From: DATARH01 sp038228485
Lineage (GTDB): Bacteria > Pseudomonadota > Alphaproteobacteria > ATCC43930 > CGMCC-115725
Length of the DNA: 6,398 bases
NCBI GenBank assembly: GCA_038228485.1
Contig: JBBRPG010000200.1
Location: forward strand, 1-6,398
Direction: 5' to 3'
In this document: positions 1-5,134 of the stretch, one piece after another
How positions within the stretch are numbered: the stretch's first letter is position 1
Layout: each line of letters opens with the position of its first letter
The notes under the pieces: model-generated
Database searches by the model: none
The model's input: only the letters and a program-made list of their open reading frames with translations
What the model was told of the DNA's origin: nothing
Position numbers and translations under genes: made by a program

Positions 1-99
1 GCCTGGTTTGCCGAACTCGACCGGTTCCACGATATAGAAATCATGCCGGAAGGCCGGAACCAGCCGCCGATGCCTGAAGCCGAAGACTTATTCGAATGA
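1..99 (+). CDS. 3' end of an unidentified gene (possible hyuA partner by context)
   Basis: Frame 1 is open from the first base to a TGA at 97-99 and gives a 32-residue tail ending in MPEAEDLFE. The tail is acidic and proline-containing, with no domain I recognise. The TGA overlaps the ATG of the next gene (96-98) in an ATGA arrangement, which points to translational coupling and one operon. HyuB-type proteins are usually encoded next to a HyuA (ATP-dependent hydantoinase A/oxoprolinase alpha) subunit, so hyuA is the natural guess. This tail does not resemble the usual HyuA C-terminus that I remember, so the identity is inferred from position only. The reading frame itself is well supported by the stop-start overlap. 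Confidence 0.6.
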   Translation, partial: AWFAELDRFHDIEIMPEGRNQPPMPEAEDLFE

Positions 100-1697
100 T
101 GCCCCCGCTCGATCCCGTCACCATCGAAATCCTGTGGAGCCGGATTACCTCGATCGTCGACGAGGCGGCCAAAGTCATCATCCGCACCGCATTCTCGACC
201 TTGTCCAACGAGGCCAACGATTTCGCCTGCGTGCTGACCGACGAGAACGGGCATTCGGCGGCGCAGAACAGCGGCAGCATCCCCTCGTTCATCGCCACAT
301 TGCCGGCGACGGCGCGGCATTTCCTCGCCGAGTTCGGTGTAGAGGGCATGCGCGACGGCGATGTGTTCATCACCAACGATCCGTGGCTCGGCACCGGGCA
401 CCTGCCCGATGTGTGCGTGGTCAAGCCGGTATTCCGCGAGGGGCGCCTTGTCGCGTTTGCCGCGGCTTGCTCGCATGTTCCGGACATCGGCGGTCAAGTG
501 CGCTCGGTCGAGCCGCGCGAGGTGTTCGAGGAAGGCTTCCACATGCCGCTGATGCGCCTCGAGCGCGACGGCGTGGCGGATGCGACCTTGATCAAGCTGT
601 TGCGCACCAATGTTCGCACCCCGGATCAGACCCTGGGCGATATCTGGGCGCTGGTCGGCGCGGTCGAGCTGATGGCGCAGCGGCTGCTCGCGACACTCGC
701 TGAATACGGGCAGGACGATCTGCGCGCGCTCGCCGACGAGATGTTCACCCGCTCCGAGGCGGCAATGCGGGCGGCGATCCGGACGCTGCCCGAGGGCACC
801 TACCGCTACGCGCTCGACACCGACGGGCTGGCCGAGCCGTTCCGCTTCGAGTTGGCGCTGACCATAAAGGACGGCGAGATCACCGCGGACTATACCGGCA
901 CCTCACCGCAGCAGCCGCGGGCGATCAACTGCCCGTTCACCTATACCTATGCGATGACCGCCTATACGGTGAAATGCGCCCTCTTGCCGAGCCTGCCCAA
1001 CAACGAGGGCATGTTCCGCCCGGTCAAGGTGGTCGCGCCCGAGCGCACCATCGTCAACCCGCTGCCGCCGATCGCGGTCGGCGGGCGGGCGGCGACCGGG
1101 CATTACATGCCGATCCTGGTGTTCGGCGCGCTGCACCAGATCGTGCCCGAGCGGGTGATGGCGGCGACGGGCTCGCCGCTGTGGATATTGACCTTGGCCG
1201 GACGTCGCGGCAGCGCCACCTGGGCGTCGGTGCTGTTCTACAATGGCGGGCTCGGCGCGCGGCCCGGCAAGGACGGGGTCAGCGCGCTGTCATGGCCCTC
1301 GAACATCTCCTCCACCCCGGTCGAGATCGCCGAGCGCGCCAACCCGATCTTCTTTCGCTACAAGCGGCTGCGCGAGGGCTCGGGCGGCGGCGGCCAGTAC
1401 CGCGGCGGGCTCGGTCAGGACATCGCCATCGACATCGAGAGCGAAGACGAGATCGCCGCGCTGTTCGTGGTCGAGCGCACCAAATTCGCCGCGCCAGGCC
1501 TCGGCGGCGGCGAGCCGGGCGGGCTCGGCTTCGTGCAGATCAACGGAGAGGATGTCGACAACCGCCGTCCGCATTTCTTGAAAAAGGGCGACCGGATCGT
1601 GCTCGGCACCCCCGGAGGCGGCGGCTACGGCAGTGCCAACGCCCGCGACCCGGAAGCGCGCGAGCACGACCGCAAAATGGGGTATGTCGGCGATTAA
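96..1697 (+). CDS. hyuB: Hydantoinase B/oxoprolinase family protein
   Basis: This 533-aa protein has the usual full length of the hydantoinase B/oxoprolinase family. These cytoplasmic subunits act with a HyuA-type ATPase in ATP-dependent opening of hydantoin, N-methylhydantoin or 5-oxoproline-like rings; the related acetone carboxylases use the same fold. Visible family landmarks are the N-terminal DPVTIEILWSRI block (6-17), ND-PWLGTGHLPD (94-105), the probable metal-site SHVPDIGG (126-133), EEGFHMPLMRL (145-155), the DYTGTSPQ turn (265-272), NEGMFRP (303-309), the glycine-rich GSGGGGQYRGGLGQ (428-441) and the C-terminal GTPGGGGYG (504-512). The start at 96 overlaps the preceding stop by 4 bp; a second ATG at 99 is equally possible. 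The stop at 1695-1697 abuts the stop of the convergent GST gene. The family is certain, the substrate unknown. Confidence 0.93.
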   Translation: MMPPLDPVTIEILWSRITSIVDEAAKVIIRTAFSTLSNEANDFACVLTDENGHSAAQNSGSIPSFIATLPATARHFLAEFGVEGMRDGDVFITNDPWLGTGHLPDVCVVKPVFREGRLVAFAAACSHVPDIGGQVRSVEPREVFEEGFHMPLMRLERDGVADATLIKLLRTNVRTPDQTLGDIWALVGAVELMAQRLLATLAEYGQDDLRALADEMFTRSEAAMRAAIRTLPEGTYRYALDTDGLAEPFRFELALTIKDGEITADYTGTSPQQPRAINCPFTYTYAMTAYTVKCALLPSLPNNEGMFRPVKVVAPERTIVNPLPPIAVGGRAATGHYMPILVFGALHQIVPERVMAATGSPLWILTLAGRRGSATWASVLFYNGGLGARPGKDGVSALSWPSNISSTPVEIAERANPIFFRYKRLREGSGGGGQYRGGLGQDIAIDIESEDEIAALFVVERTKFAAPGLGGGEPGGLGFVQINGEDVDNRRPHFLKKGDRIVLGTPGGGGYGSANARDPEAREHDRKMGYVGD

Positions 1698-1716
1698 CTA
1701 GGCCGCCGGATACCCC
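1679..1716. terminator. Inverted repeat centred on abutting convergent stop codons
   Basis: The arms GGGGTAT (1679-1685) and ATACCCC (1710-1716) pair perfectly. Inside them CGGCG (1688-1692) pairs with CGCCG (1704-1708), with a T-G wobble and one bulged G between the two helices and an 11-nt loop. The centre, 1697.5, is exactly the junction of the TAA of hyuB (1695-1697) and the antisense TAG of the GST gene (1698-1700). In RNA from either strand this gives a hairpin of about 12 bp, so a bidirectional terminator or an mRNA 3'-end stabiliser is plausible. No T-rich tract follows on either strand, so it is not a canonical intrinsic terminator. Confidence 0.4.
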
Positions 1717-2408
1717 GGATAAAGGTCGCCGAGCCCGTCGAACGCCTGAACCAGCCCGTCGCGCCAGCGGCGCAGTGCGCCGTCGGCGAGGAATTCGTCC
1801 GGGCTGCCGAGCCGGGCGTACTGGAACACCGAGAACAGGATGTAGTCGGCATAGCCGGGCGCCGCGCCGGTAAAATAGGGCTGCTCCGCCAGGGTACGCT
1901 CGAGCGGCGCGGTGACGGCCTGGAACTCGGCGAGCCAGCGCGGCCGGTCGGCGCAGTATTCCTCGAGGGTGCAGCCAAACGCCGCCTCGCGCGAGCTGCG
2001 GTAATAATCGCGGTCGCCGGCATCGAGGCAGCGGATGAAATCGGCGGCGATCAGCCGGCGGATCGCAACACCCAGCGTATTGTCCGACCAATGGTTGACC
2101 AGCCGCGCGAGACCGCGTCCGCCCTCGCCGCCGAACAGCGAGGGGCGGTCGGGAAAGCGGTCTTCCAGATAGCAGGCGATATTCCAGGAATCGTGGACCA
2201 CCCGCTCGCCGTCGGTGACGATCGGGACGAAATGCTGCCCGCTCAGCCCGCGGATGGTCTCGACATCGGCAAAGCGGACGTGGCGGAACTCGGGGGTAAC
2301 GCCCTTGTGCGCCAGCGCGTAGCGAATGCGCCACGAAAACGGGCTCGGCCGGCGGCCATCCGCGCCGATGCGCTCGTACATCACCAGATTTGGCACGCCG
2401 GGGCTCAT
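1698..2408 (-). CDS. Glutathione S-transferase, LigE/LigF beta-etherase-like
   Basis: This 236-aa cytoplasmic protein has a thioredoxin-like N-terminal domain (about 8-88) and an all-helical C-terminal domain (about 95-225). The active-site loop reads SPFSWRIRYALAHKG (22-36), Val61-Pro62 is the cis-proline site, and Asp73-Ser74 in HDSW binds the glutathione gamma-glutamyl group. PGYADY (184-189) is the N-capping region of the C-domain. From memory, the wording around SPFSWR, DSWNIACYLEDRFPDRPSLF and GDRDYYRSSRE resembles the sphingomonad lignin beta-etherase LigE, so glutathione-dependent ether or thioether chemistry is possible but unproven. The ATG at 2408 has a good GAGGGAG ribosome site (2419-2413) and overlaps the toxin stop as ATGA, so it is probably co-translated with the toxin. 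The stop is TAG at 1700-1698. Confidence 0.88.
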   Translation of the reverse strand: MSPGVPNLVMYERIGADGRRPSPFSWRIRYALAHKGVTPEFRHVRFADVETIRGLSGQHFVPIVTDGERVVHDSWNIACYLEDRFPDRPSLFGGEGGRGLARLVNHWSDNTLGVAIRRLIAADFIRCLDAGDRDYYRSSREAAFGCTLEEYCADRPRWLAEFQAVTAPLERTLAEQPYFTGAAPGYADYILFSVFQYARLGSPDEFLADGALRRWRDGLVQAFDGLGDLYPGYPAA

Positions 2409-2821
2409 GGCGCTCCCTCGAACGGGTTCTCGACCGCAACGCCGGTCGGCGTGAAATGACGAACGTTCCGAGTGGCAACGGTCAGCCCGTGTTCAAGCGC
2501 CGTGGCGGCGATCAACAGATCAATGCCGGCGTGGCCTAGCCGTGCAGTGAGCTGTCCCCATCGGCGAGCTACGACAAGATCGACCGGTAAAATCCGATCT
2601 TCATAAGCCTCGATCAGTTCTTCCAACCACGAACCTAAAGTCTCAGCGAAGGTCGGATCGCGCCGGCGCGCGCTTTCGATCCCACGCTCAATCTCACCGA
2701 TCGTCACCGCCGAGATGAACAGCACCTCGGCAGCTTTTCCGTCCAGCCATCGCAGCACATTGGGATCGCCCTGCCGCTTGCGCATTTCGGACAGCACCAC
2801 CGTATCGAGAAGGTGAGTCAA
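2405..2821 (-). CDS. vapC: VapC-like PIN-domain toxin (type II toxin-antitoxin)
   Basis: This 138-aa protein is a complete single PIN domain, the Mg2+-dependent ribonuclease fold of VapC/FitB toxins that cleave RNA. It shows LLDTVVLSEM (4-13) with catalytic Asp6, the VTIGEIERGIE block (39-49) with Glu43, the helix ILPVDLVVARRWG (77-89), Asp101 in GIDLLIAATALEHGL and TRNVRHF (117-123), where Asn119 takes the fourth position. The usual DTN motif reads DTV here; I believe that variant occurs in relatives, so I would not call it inactive. The start must be TTG at 2821-2819, because the first internal ATG (Met13) would remove Asp6. This TTG overlaps the antitoxin TGA as TTGA, so synthesis probably depends on antitoxin translation, which favours antitoxin excess. 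The stop overlaps the GST start. Confidence 0.92.
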   Translation of the reverse strand: MTHLLDTVVLSEMRKRQGDPNVLRWLDGKAAEVLFISAVTIGEIERGIESARRRDPTFAETLGSWLEELIEAYEDRILPVDLVVARRWGQLTARLGHAGIDLLIAATALEHGLTVATRNVRHFTPTGVAVENPFEGAP

Positions 2822-3078
2822 AATTTGACGTCGCGTGGCTCGATTTCGATCCGCTCAAAGGTGCCATCGTCCTTCGGCATGGCGAGCAGATGTTCGACAA
2901 ACGAACGTTTCGGCGGCGTGTGCTTGCGGCTCAGCCGTTCGTATTGCGCCACAGACAGCACGACGACGGCCGGCTTGCCGCGCTTGGTCACGGTTTGCGG
3001 TGTGCCCTTGCTGGCGGCGTCAACCACGGCGCTGAAGCTGTTCTTGGCGTCCTGCAGCGACCATTCCGCGCGGTGCAT
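2818..3078 (-). CDS. Phd/YefM-family antitoxin
   Basis: This 86-aa protein begins MHRAEWSLQDAKNSFSAVVD and continues with TVTKRGKPAVVVLSVAQYERL (30-50), the typical Phd/YefM DNA-binding N-terminal fold. The C-terminal part (about 55-86, including SFVEHLLAMPKDDGTFERIE) would be the flexible segment that wraps the PIN toxin. Such antitoxins neutralise the toxin and repress their own operon. I chose the ATG at 3078 because the family fold starts there. The longer open frame back to 3237 would cross the promoter and palindrome, and its extra 53 residues look non-coding. Ribosome-site similarity is weak (GGA about 8 nt upstream). Pairing of a Phd-type antitoxin with a PIN toxin is common and is often labelled vapB-vapC. 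Confidence 0.88.
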   Translation of the reverse strand: MHRAEWSLQDAKNSFSAVVDAASKGTPQTVTKRGKPAVVVLSVAQYERLSRKHTPPKRSFVEHLLAMPKDDGTFERIEIEPRDVKF

Positions 3079-3095
3079 CGGCGATCCAGTTCTGG

Positions 3096-3107
3096 CTAGG
3101 TACCTAG
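3096..3107. promoter_or_regulatory. Palindromic operator of the toxin-antitoxin operon
   Basis: CTAGGTACCTAG is a perfect 12-bp palindrome placed 17 bp upstream of the antitoxin ATG and just downstream of the predicted -10 box. It would therefore cover the transcription start. It contains half-sites AGGTA (3098-3102) and TACCT (3101-3105), and a third AGGTA lies at 3110-3114 across the -10 region. Multiple half-sites of this kind fit cooperative autorepression by a Phd/YefM antitoxin-toxin complex. The assignment is inferred from position and symmetry. Confidence 0.6.
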
Positions 3108-3111
3108 ACAG

Positions 3112-3141
3112 GTAATAATGCCGCCGCCCCCACCCCGTCAA
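3112..3141 (-). promoter_or_regulatory. Putative promoter of the antitoxin-toxin-GST operon
   Basis: On the minus strand TTGACG (3141-3136) matches five of six bases of the -35 consensus. After an 18-bp GC-rich spacer it is followed by TATTAC (3117-3112), four of six for -10. The predicted start of transcription, near 3105, falls inside the palindrome at 3096-3107 and leaves a leader of roughly 27 nt before the antitoxin ATG. No second convincing promoter is visible before the toxin or the GST, so this one probably serves all three genes. Confidence 0.5.
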
Positions 3142-3164
3142 TGGCGGCCTCGCGCGAGCGGCGA

Positions 3165-3170
3165 TTGACA
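3165..3170 (+). promoter_or_regulatory. Perfect -35 box (TTGACA) upstream of the hydroxyacid dehydrogenase
   Basis: TTGACA lies 60 bp upstream of the preferred TTG start on the plus strand. No good -10 hexamer stands 16-18 bp downstream: CTCTGA falls at 17 bp, and TACGAT (3201-3206, four of six) is too far at 30 bp. It may be half of a promoter with a weak or activator-dependent -10. It faces away from the TTGACG box at 3141-3136, so the 3121-3211 gap is a divergent control region. Confidence 0.3.
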
Positions 3171-3229
3171 ACCCCCGTCCGCCGCGGCTCTGATCCAAGC
3201 TACGATTTTCCATGCCTTGGGAGGGATAC

Positions 3230-4276
3230 TTGGCCAAATACAGGATTGCGACGCCGGCAGGGGCGAGCTTTACCGTCGCCGGCGGCGGGTATGGCTACGA
3301 ACTGGAAGCACTGACCCCGATCGACGCCGAGATCTACGAGATCCCGGCCGGATCGGAGGACGAGTTCGTCGCCGCCGCCAAGGACGCCGATGCGCTCTAC
3401 GCCAAGGGCCGGCCGATCACCAAGAAGATGATCGACGGCCTCGGACGCTGCAAGATCATCTCGCTGGGCAGCGTCGGGGTCGACACAGTCGATGTCGACG
3501 CCGCGACCGCCAAGGGCATCCCGGTCACCAATTGCCCCGACACCTTTATCGAAGAAGTCGCCGACCACGCGATGCGGCTGATCCTGGCGACGCACGGCCG
3601 GCTGGTCGAGCAGGACCGCATGGTGCGCGAGGGCCGCTGGGCCGAGGGCCGGCCGGCGCTGCTGAAGATCCCGCGGCTGCGCGGGCTGACTCTGGGCCTG
3701 ATCGCGTTCGGGCATGTCGCCCGCGCCGTCGCTGAACGCGCCAAGCCGTTCGGCCTGCACATCGTCGCCGATGACCCGTTCATCGAGGAAATGGTGATGA
3801 CCGAGCGGGGGGTCGAGCCGGTCAGCTTGCCGGAACTTCTGGCGCGCGCCGATATCATCTCGATGCACTCGCCGGCAACCGCGAGCGCCCAGCGGATGAT
3901 CCGCGAAGAGCATTTCAGCCAAATGAAGCCGACCGCGATCTACATCTCGACCGGGCGTGGGCCGACCACCGACGAGGCGGCGCTGATCAAGGCGCTCGAC
4001 GAGAAGAAGATCGCCGCCGCCGGGCTTGACGTGCTGGAGCAGGAGCCGCCGGGCGGCAACAACCCGCTGCTGCGCATGGACAACGTGATCCTCACCGCCC
4101 ATGTCGCCTCGGCCACGGCGCGGTTCGACCCGGCGCGGCGCCGTCGCGTGGGCCTCGAATTGTCGCTGGCGCTGACCGGCCGGTGGCCGATGTCGTGCGT
4201 CAATCCCAGCGTGCTGGCGAAGGGCGACCTCAAGCGTTGGCAGCCGGTGTCGATGGAACGCGGCCCGAATTCCTGA
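3230..4276 (+). CDS. D-2-hydroxyacid dehydrogenase (CtBP-like, NAD-binding)
   Basis: This 348-aa cytoplasmic protein belongs to the D-isomer-specific 2-hydroxyacid dehydrogenases, which interconvert 2-hydroxy and 2-keto acids with NAD(P)H. GSVGVDTVDVDAATAKGIPVTN (about 80-101) and CPDTFIEEVADHAMRLILA (about 102-120) form the conserved catalytic-domain block typical of the C-terminal-binding-protein branch. The Rossmann loop follows at 155-166, with an acidic Asp181-Asp182 after strand two that suggests NAD preference. The catalytic triad is Arg243 (STGRG), Glu272 (EQEPP) and His291 (TAHVAS). The Rossmann motif reads AFGHVA where GxGxxG or GxGxxA is usual. I chose TTG at 3230 because GGAGG (3220-3224) stands 5 nt before it and the product starts MAKYRIATPAG; the ATG at 3212 lacks a ribosome site. 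The substrate is unknown. Confidence 0.9.
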   Translation: MAKYRIATPAGASFTVAGGGYGYELEALTPIDAEIYEIPAGSEDEFVAAAKDADALYAKGRPITKKMIDGLGRCKIISLGSVGVDTVDVDAATAKGIPVTNCPDTFIEEVADHAMRLILATHGRLVEQDRMVREGRWAEGRPALLKIPRLRGLTLGLIAFGHVARAVAERAKPFGLHIVADDPFIEEMVMTERGVEPVSLPELLARADIISMHSPATASAQRMIREEHFSQMKPTAIYISTGRGPTTDEAALIKALDEKKIAAAGLDVLEQEPPGGNNPLLRMDNVILTAHVASATARFDPARRRRVGLELSLALTGRWPMSCVNPSVLAKGDLKRWQPVSMERGPNS

Positions 4277-4297
4277 CCGCTCGCCGCACGGCGGTCA
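4274..4297. terminator. Inverted repeat containing both convergent stop codons
   Basis: TGACCGC (4274-4280) and GCGGTCA (4291-4297) are perfect 7-bp inverted arms around a 10-nt loop that can itself pair (CGCCG/CGGCG, tight loop). The first three bases of the left arm are the TGA of the hydroxyacid dehydrogenase. The last three bases of the right arm are the antisense TGA of the SDR. As a shared 3' end between convergent genes, a bidirectional terminator is likely, but there is no T-tract on either side. Confidence 0.4.
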
Positions 4298-5032
4298 CAG
4301 CGTGCTCATGCCGCCGTCGATGATGAACTCGCTGCCGATGGTGAAGGCACCCTCGTCAGAGGCCAGGAACACGACGGCCTGAACGACCTCGTTGGGCAGA
4401 CCCCGTCGGCCCGCCGGGATTTGTTTGACGAGGGCGGCAACATCGTCCTCGTTCATTCCGAGCTTGCCGTGGAGCGGCGTGGCGATCGGTCCCGGGCTGA
4501 CCGCGTTGACCCGAATGCCGCGAGAAATCAGCTCGCCGGACAGGGTTCGGGCGAGCGAGAGCAGCCCGGCCTTGGTCGCCGCGTAAATACTCGAATTCGG
4601 CATGCCGATATGCGCGTTGATCGAGGTGTTCAGGACGATCGACGCCGGGTTGGCGAGCAGCGGCAAGAGCGCCTGCAACAGAAAAAACGGGCCTTTGAGA
4701 TTGACGGCCATCGAGCGATCGAACGCGGCTTCATCCCATTGCCCGAGCGGTCGGAATTCGCCGATGCCGGCATTGACGAAGACCGCGTCGAGGCCGCCGA
4801 ACGCATCGCGAACCGCGTCGGCCACGATTTTCTGCTCGGCCACGCTGCCCGCATCGGCGCGGATCGCCACGACTTCACTGCCGAGCTCGGCTTGCGCGGC
4901 GGCGAGCGTCGCAGGATTGCTGCCGGTGATCGCGACGCGCGCACCTTCGCCGAGAAATTGGCGTGCCGCTTCCAGTCCGATACCGCTGGTGCCGCCCGTG
5001 ACCAGTGTCCGCTTGCCGTTGAGCCGGTTCAT
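4295..5032 (-). CDS. Short-chain dehydrogenase/reductase (classical SDR)
   Basis: This 245-aa protein has the typical length of a classical SDR, an NAD(P)-dependent cytoplasmic alcohol/ketone oxidoreductase. It shows the TGGTSGIG cofactor loop (12-19), an acidic Asp60 in IRADAG for the adenine pocket, VNAGIG (86-91; the usual NNAG reads VNAG), and the full catalytic tetrad Asn111, Ser137, Tyr150 and Lys154 in YAATK. SPGPIATPL (179-187) follows, and the C-terminus ends IDGGMSTL. The ATG at 5032 is preceded by GGGGA and starts just before the LNGKRTLVTGG strand. The frame stays open far upstream only because the opposite strand there is a GC-rich gene. It ends 18 bp from the convergent dehydrogenase and is divergent from the SMP-30 gene. 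SDR family membership is certain; the substrate cannot be read from the sequence. Confidence 0.93.
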   Translation of the reverse strand: MNRLNGKRTLVTGGTSGIGLEAARQFLGEGARVAITGSNPATLAAAQAELGSEVVAIRADAGSVAEQKIVADAVRDAFGGLDAVFVNAGIGEFRPLGQWDEAAFDRSMAVNLKGPFFLLQALLPLLANPASIVLNTSINAHIGMPNSSIYAATKAGLLSLARTLSGELISRGIRVNAVSPGPIATPLHGKLGMNEDDVAALVKQIPAGRRGLPNEVVQAVVFLASDEGAFTIGSEFIIDGGMSTL

Positions 5033-5056
5033 CAGCTGTCCCCATCGATCGCGATC

Positions 5057-5074
5057 ACATATCATCCGATATGT
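5057..5074. promoter_or_regulatory. 18-bp inverted repeat, probable shared operator of the SDR/SMP-30 divergon
   Basis: ACATATC (5057-5063) and GATATGT (5068-5074) are perfect 7-bp arms around ATCC. The repeat is 24 bp upstream of the SDR start and 60 bp upstream of the SMP-30 start, and it is AT-rich in a GC-rich setting. Its right end overlaps a TTGAAA hexamer (5074-5079) that could be a plus-strand -35 box. A separate 10-bp palindrome, GATCGCGATC, lies just to its left at 5047-5056. This looks like the site of a dimeric repressor or activator, but no regulator gene is present in the window to pair with it. Confidence 0.45.
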
Positions 5075-5134
5075 TGAAAATGGTGAAGCACCAGCGATCC
5101 GATTAGGGTTGAATTGCGAAAACGGGGGAAAGCG

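Noticed and set aside
974..1873. A 299-residue plus-strand frame overlapping hyuB and the GST gene
   Set aside because: Arginine/alanine-rich translation with no domain, out of frame with strong hyuB coding signal and antisense to the GST; a composition artefact.
1540..2478. A 312-residue minus-strand frame over the GST gene
   Set aside because: Shifted frame of the GST gene with an arginine-rich, low-information product; the GST frame holds all recognisable motifs.
2797..2802. Toxin inactivation through DTN to DTV change at the catalytic loop
   Set aside because: The acidic residues Asp6, Glu43 and Asp101 are intact, and I recall the DTV wording in other VapC-like proteins, so loss of function is not supported.
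3079..3237. A 53-residue N-terminal extension of the antitoxin
   Set aside because: It would include the promoter and operator sequences and runs into the dehydrogenase start; Phd/YefM proteins begin close to the conserved WSLQDAKN block.
3200..4102. A 300-residue minus-strand frame opposite the hydroxyacid dehydrogenase
   Set aside because: Mirror of the dehydrogenase codons, no family features, and the sense strand encodes a complete enzyme.
4421..5077. A 218-residue plus-strand frame opposite the SDR
   Set aside because: Antisense shadow; the SDR catalytic tetrad and cofactor loop are all on the minus strand.
5114..5134. TTG start for the SMP-30 protein seven codons upstream
   Set aside because: The ATG at 5135 has a GGGGGA ribosome site at good spacing and gives a normal Tat signal length.
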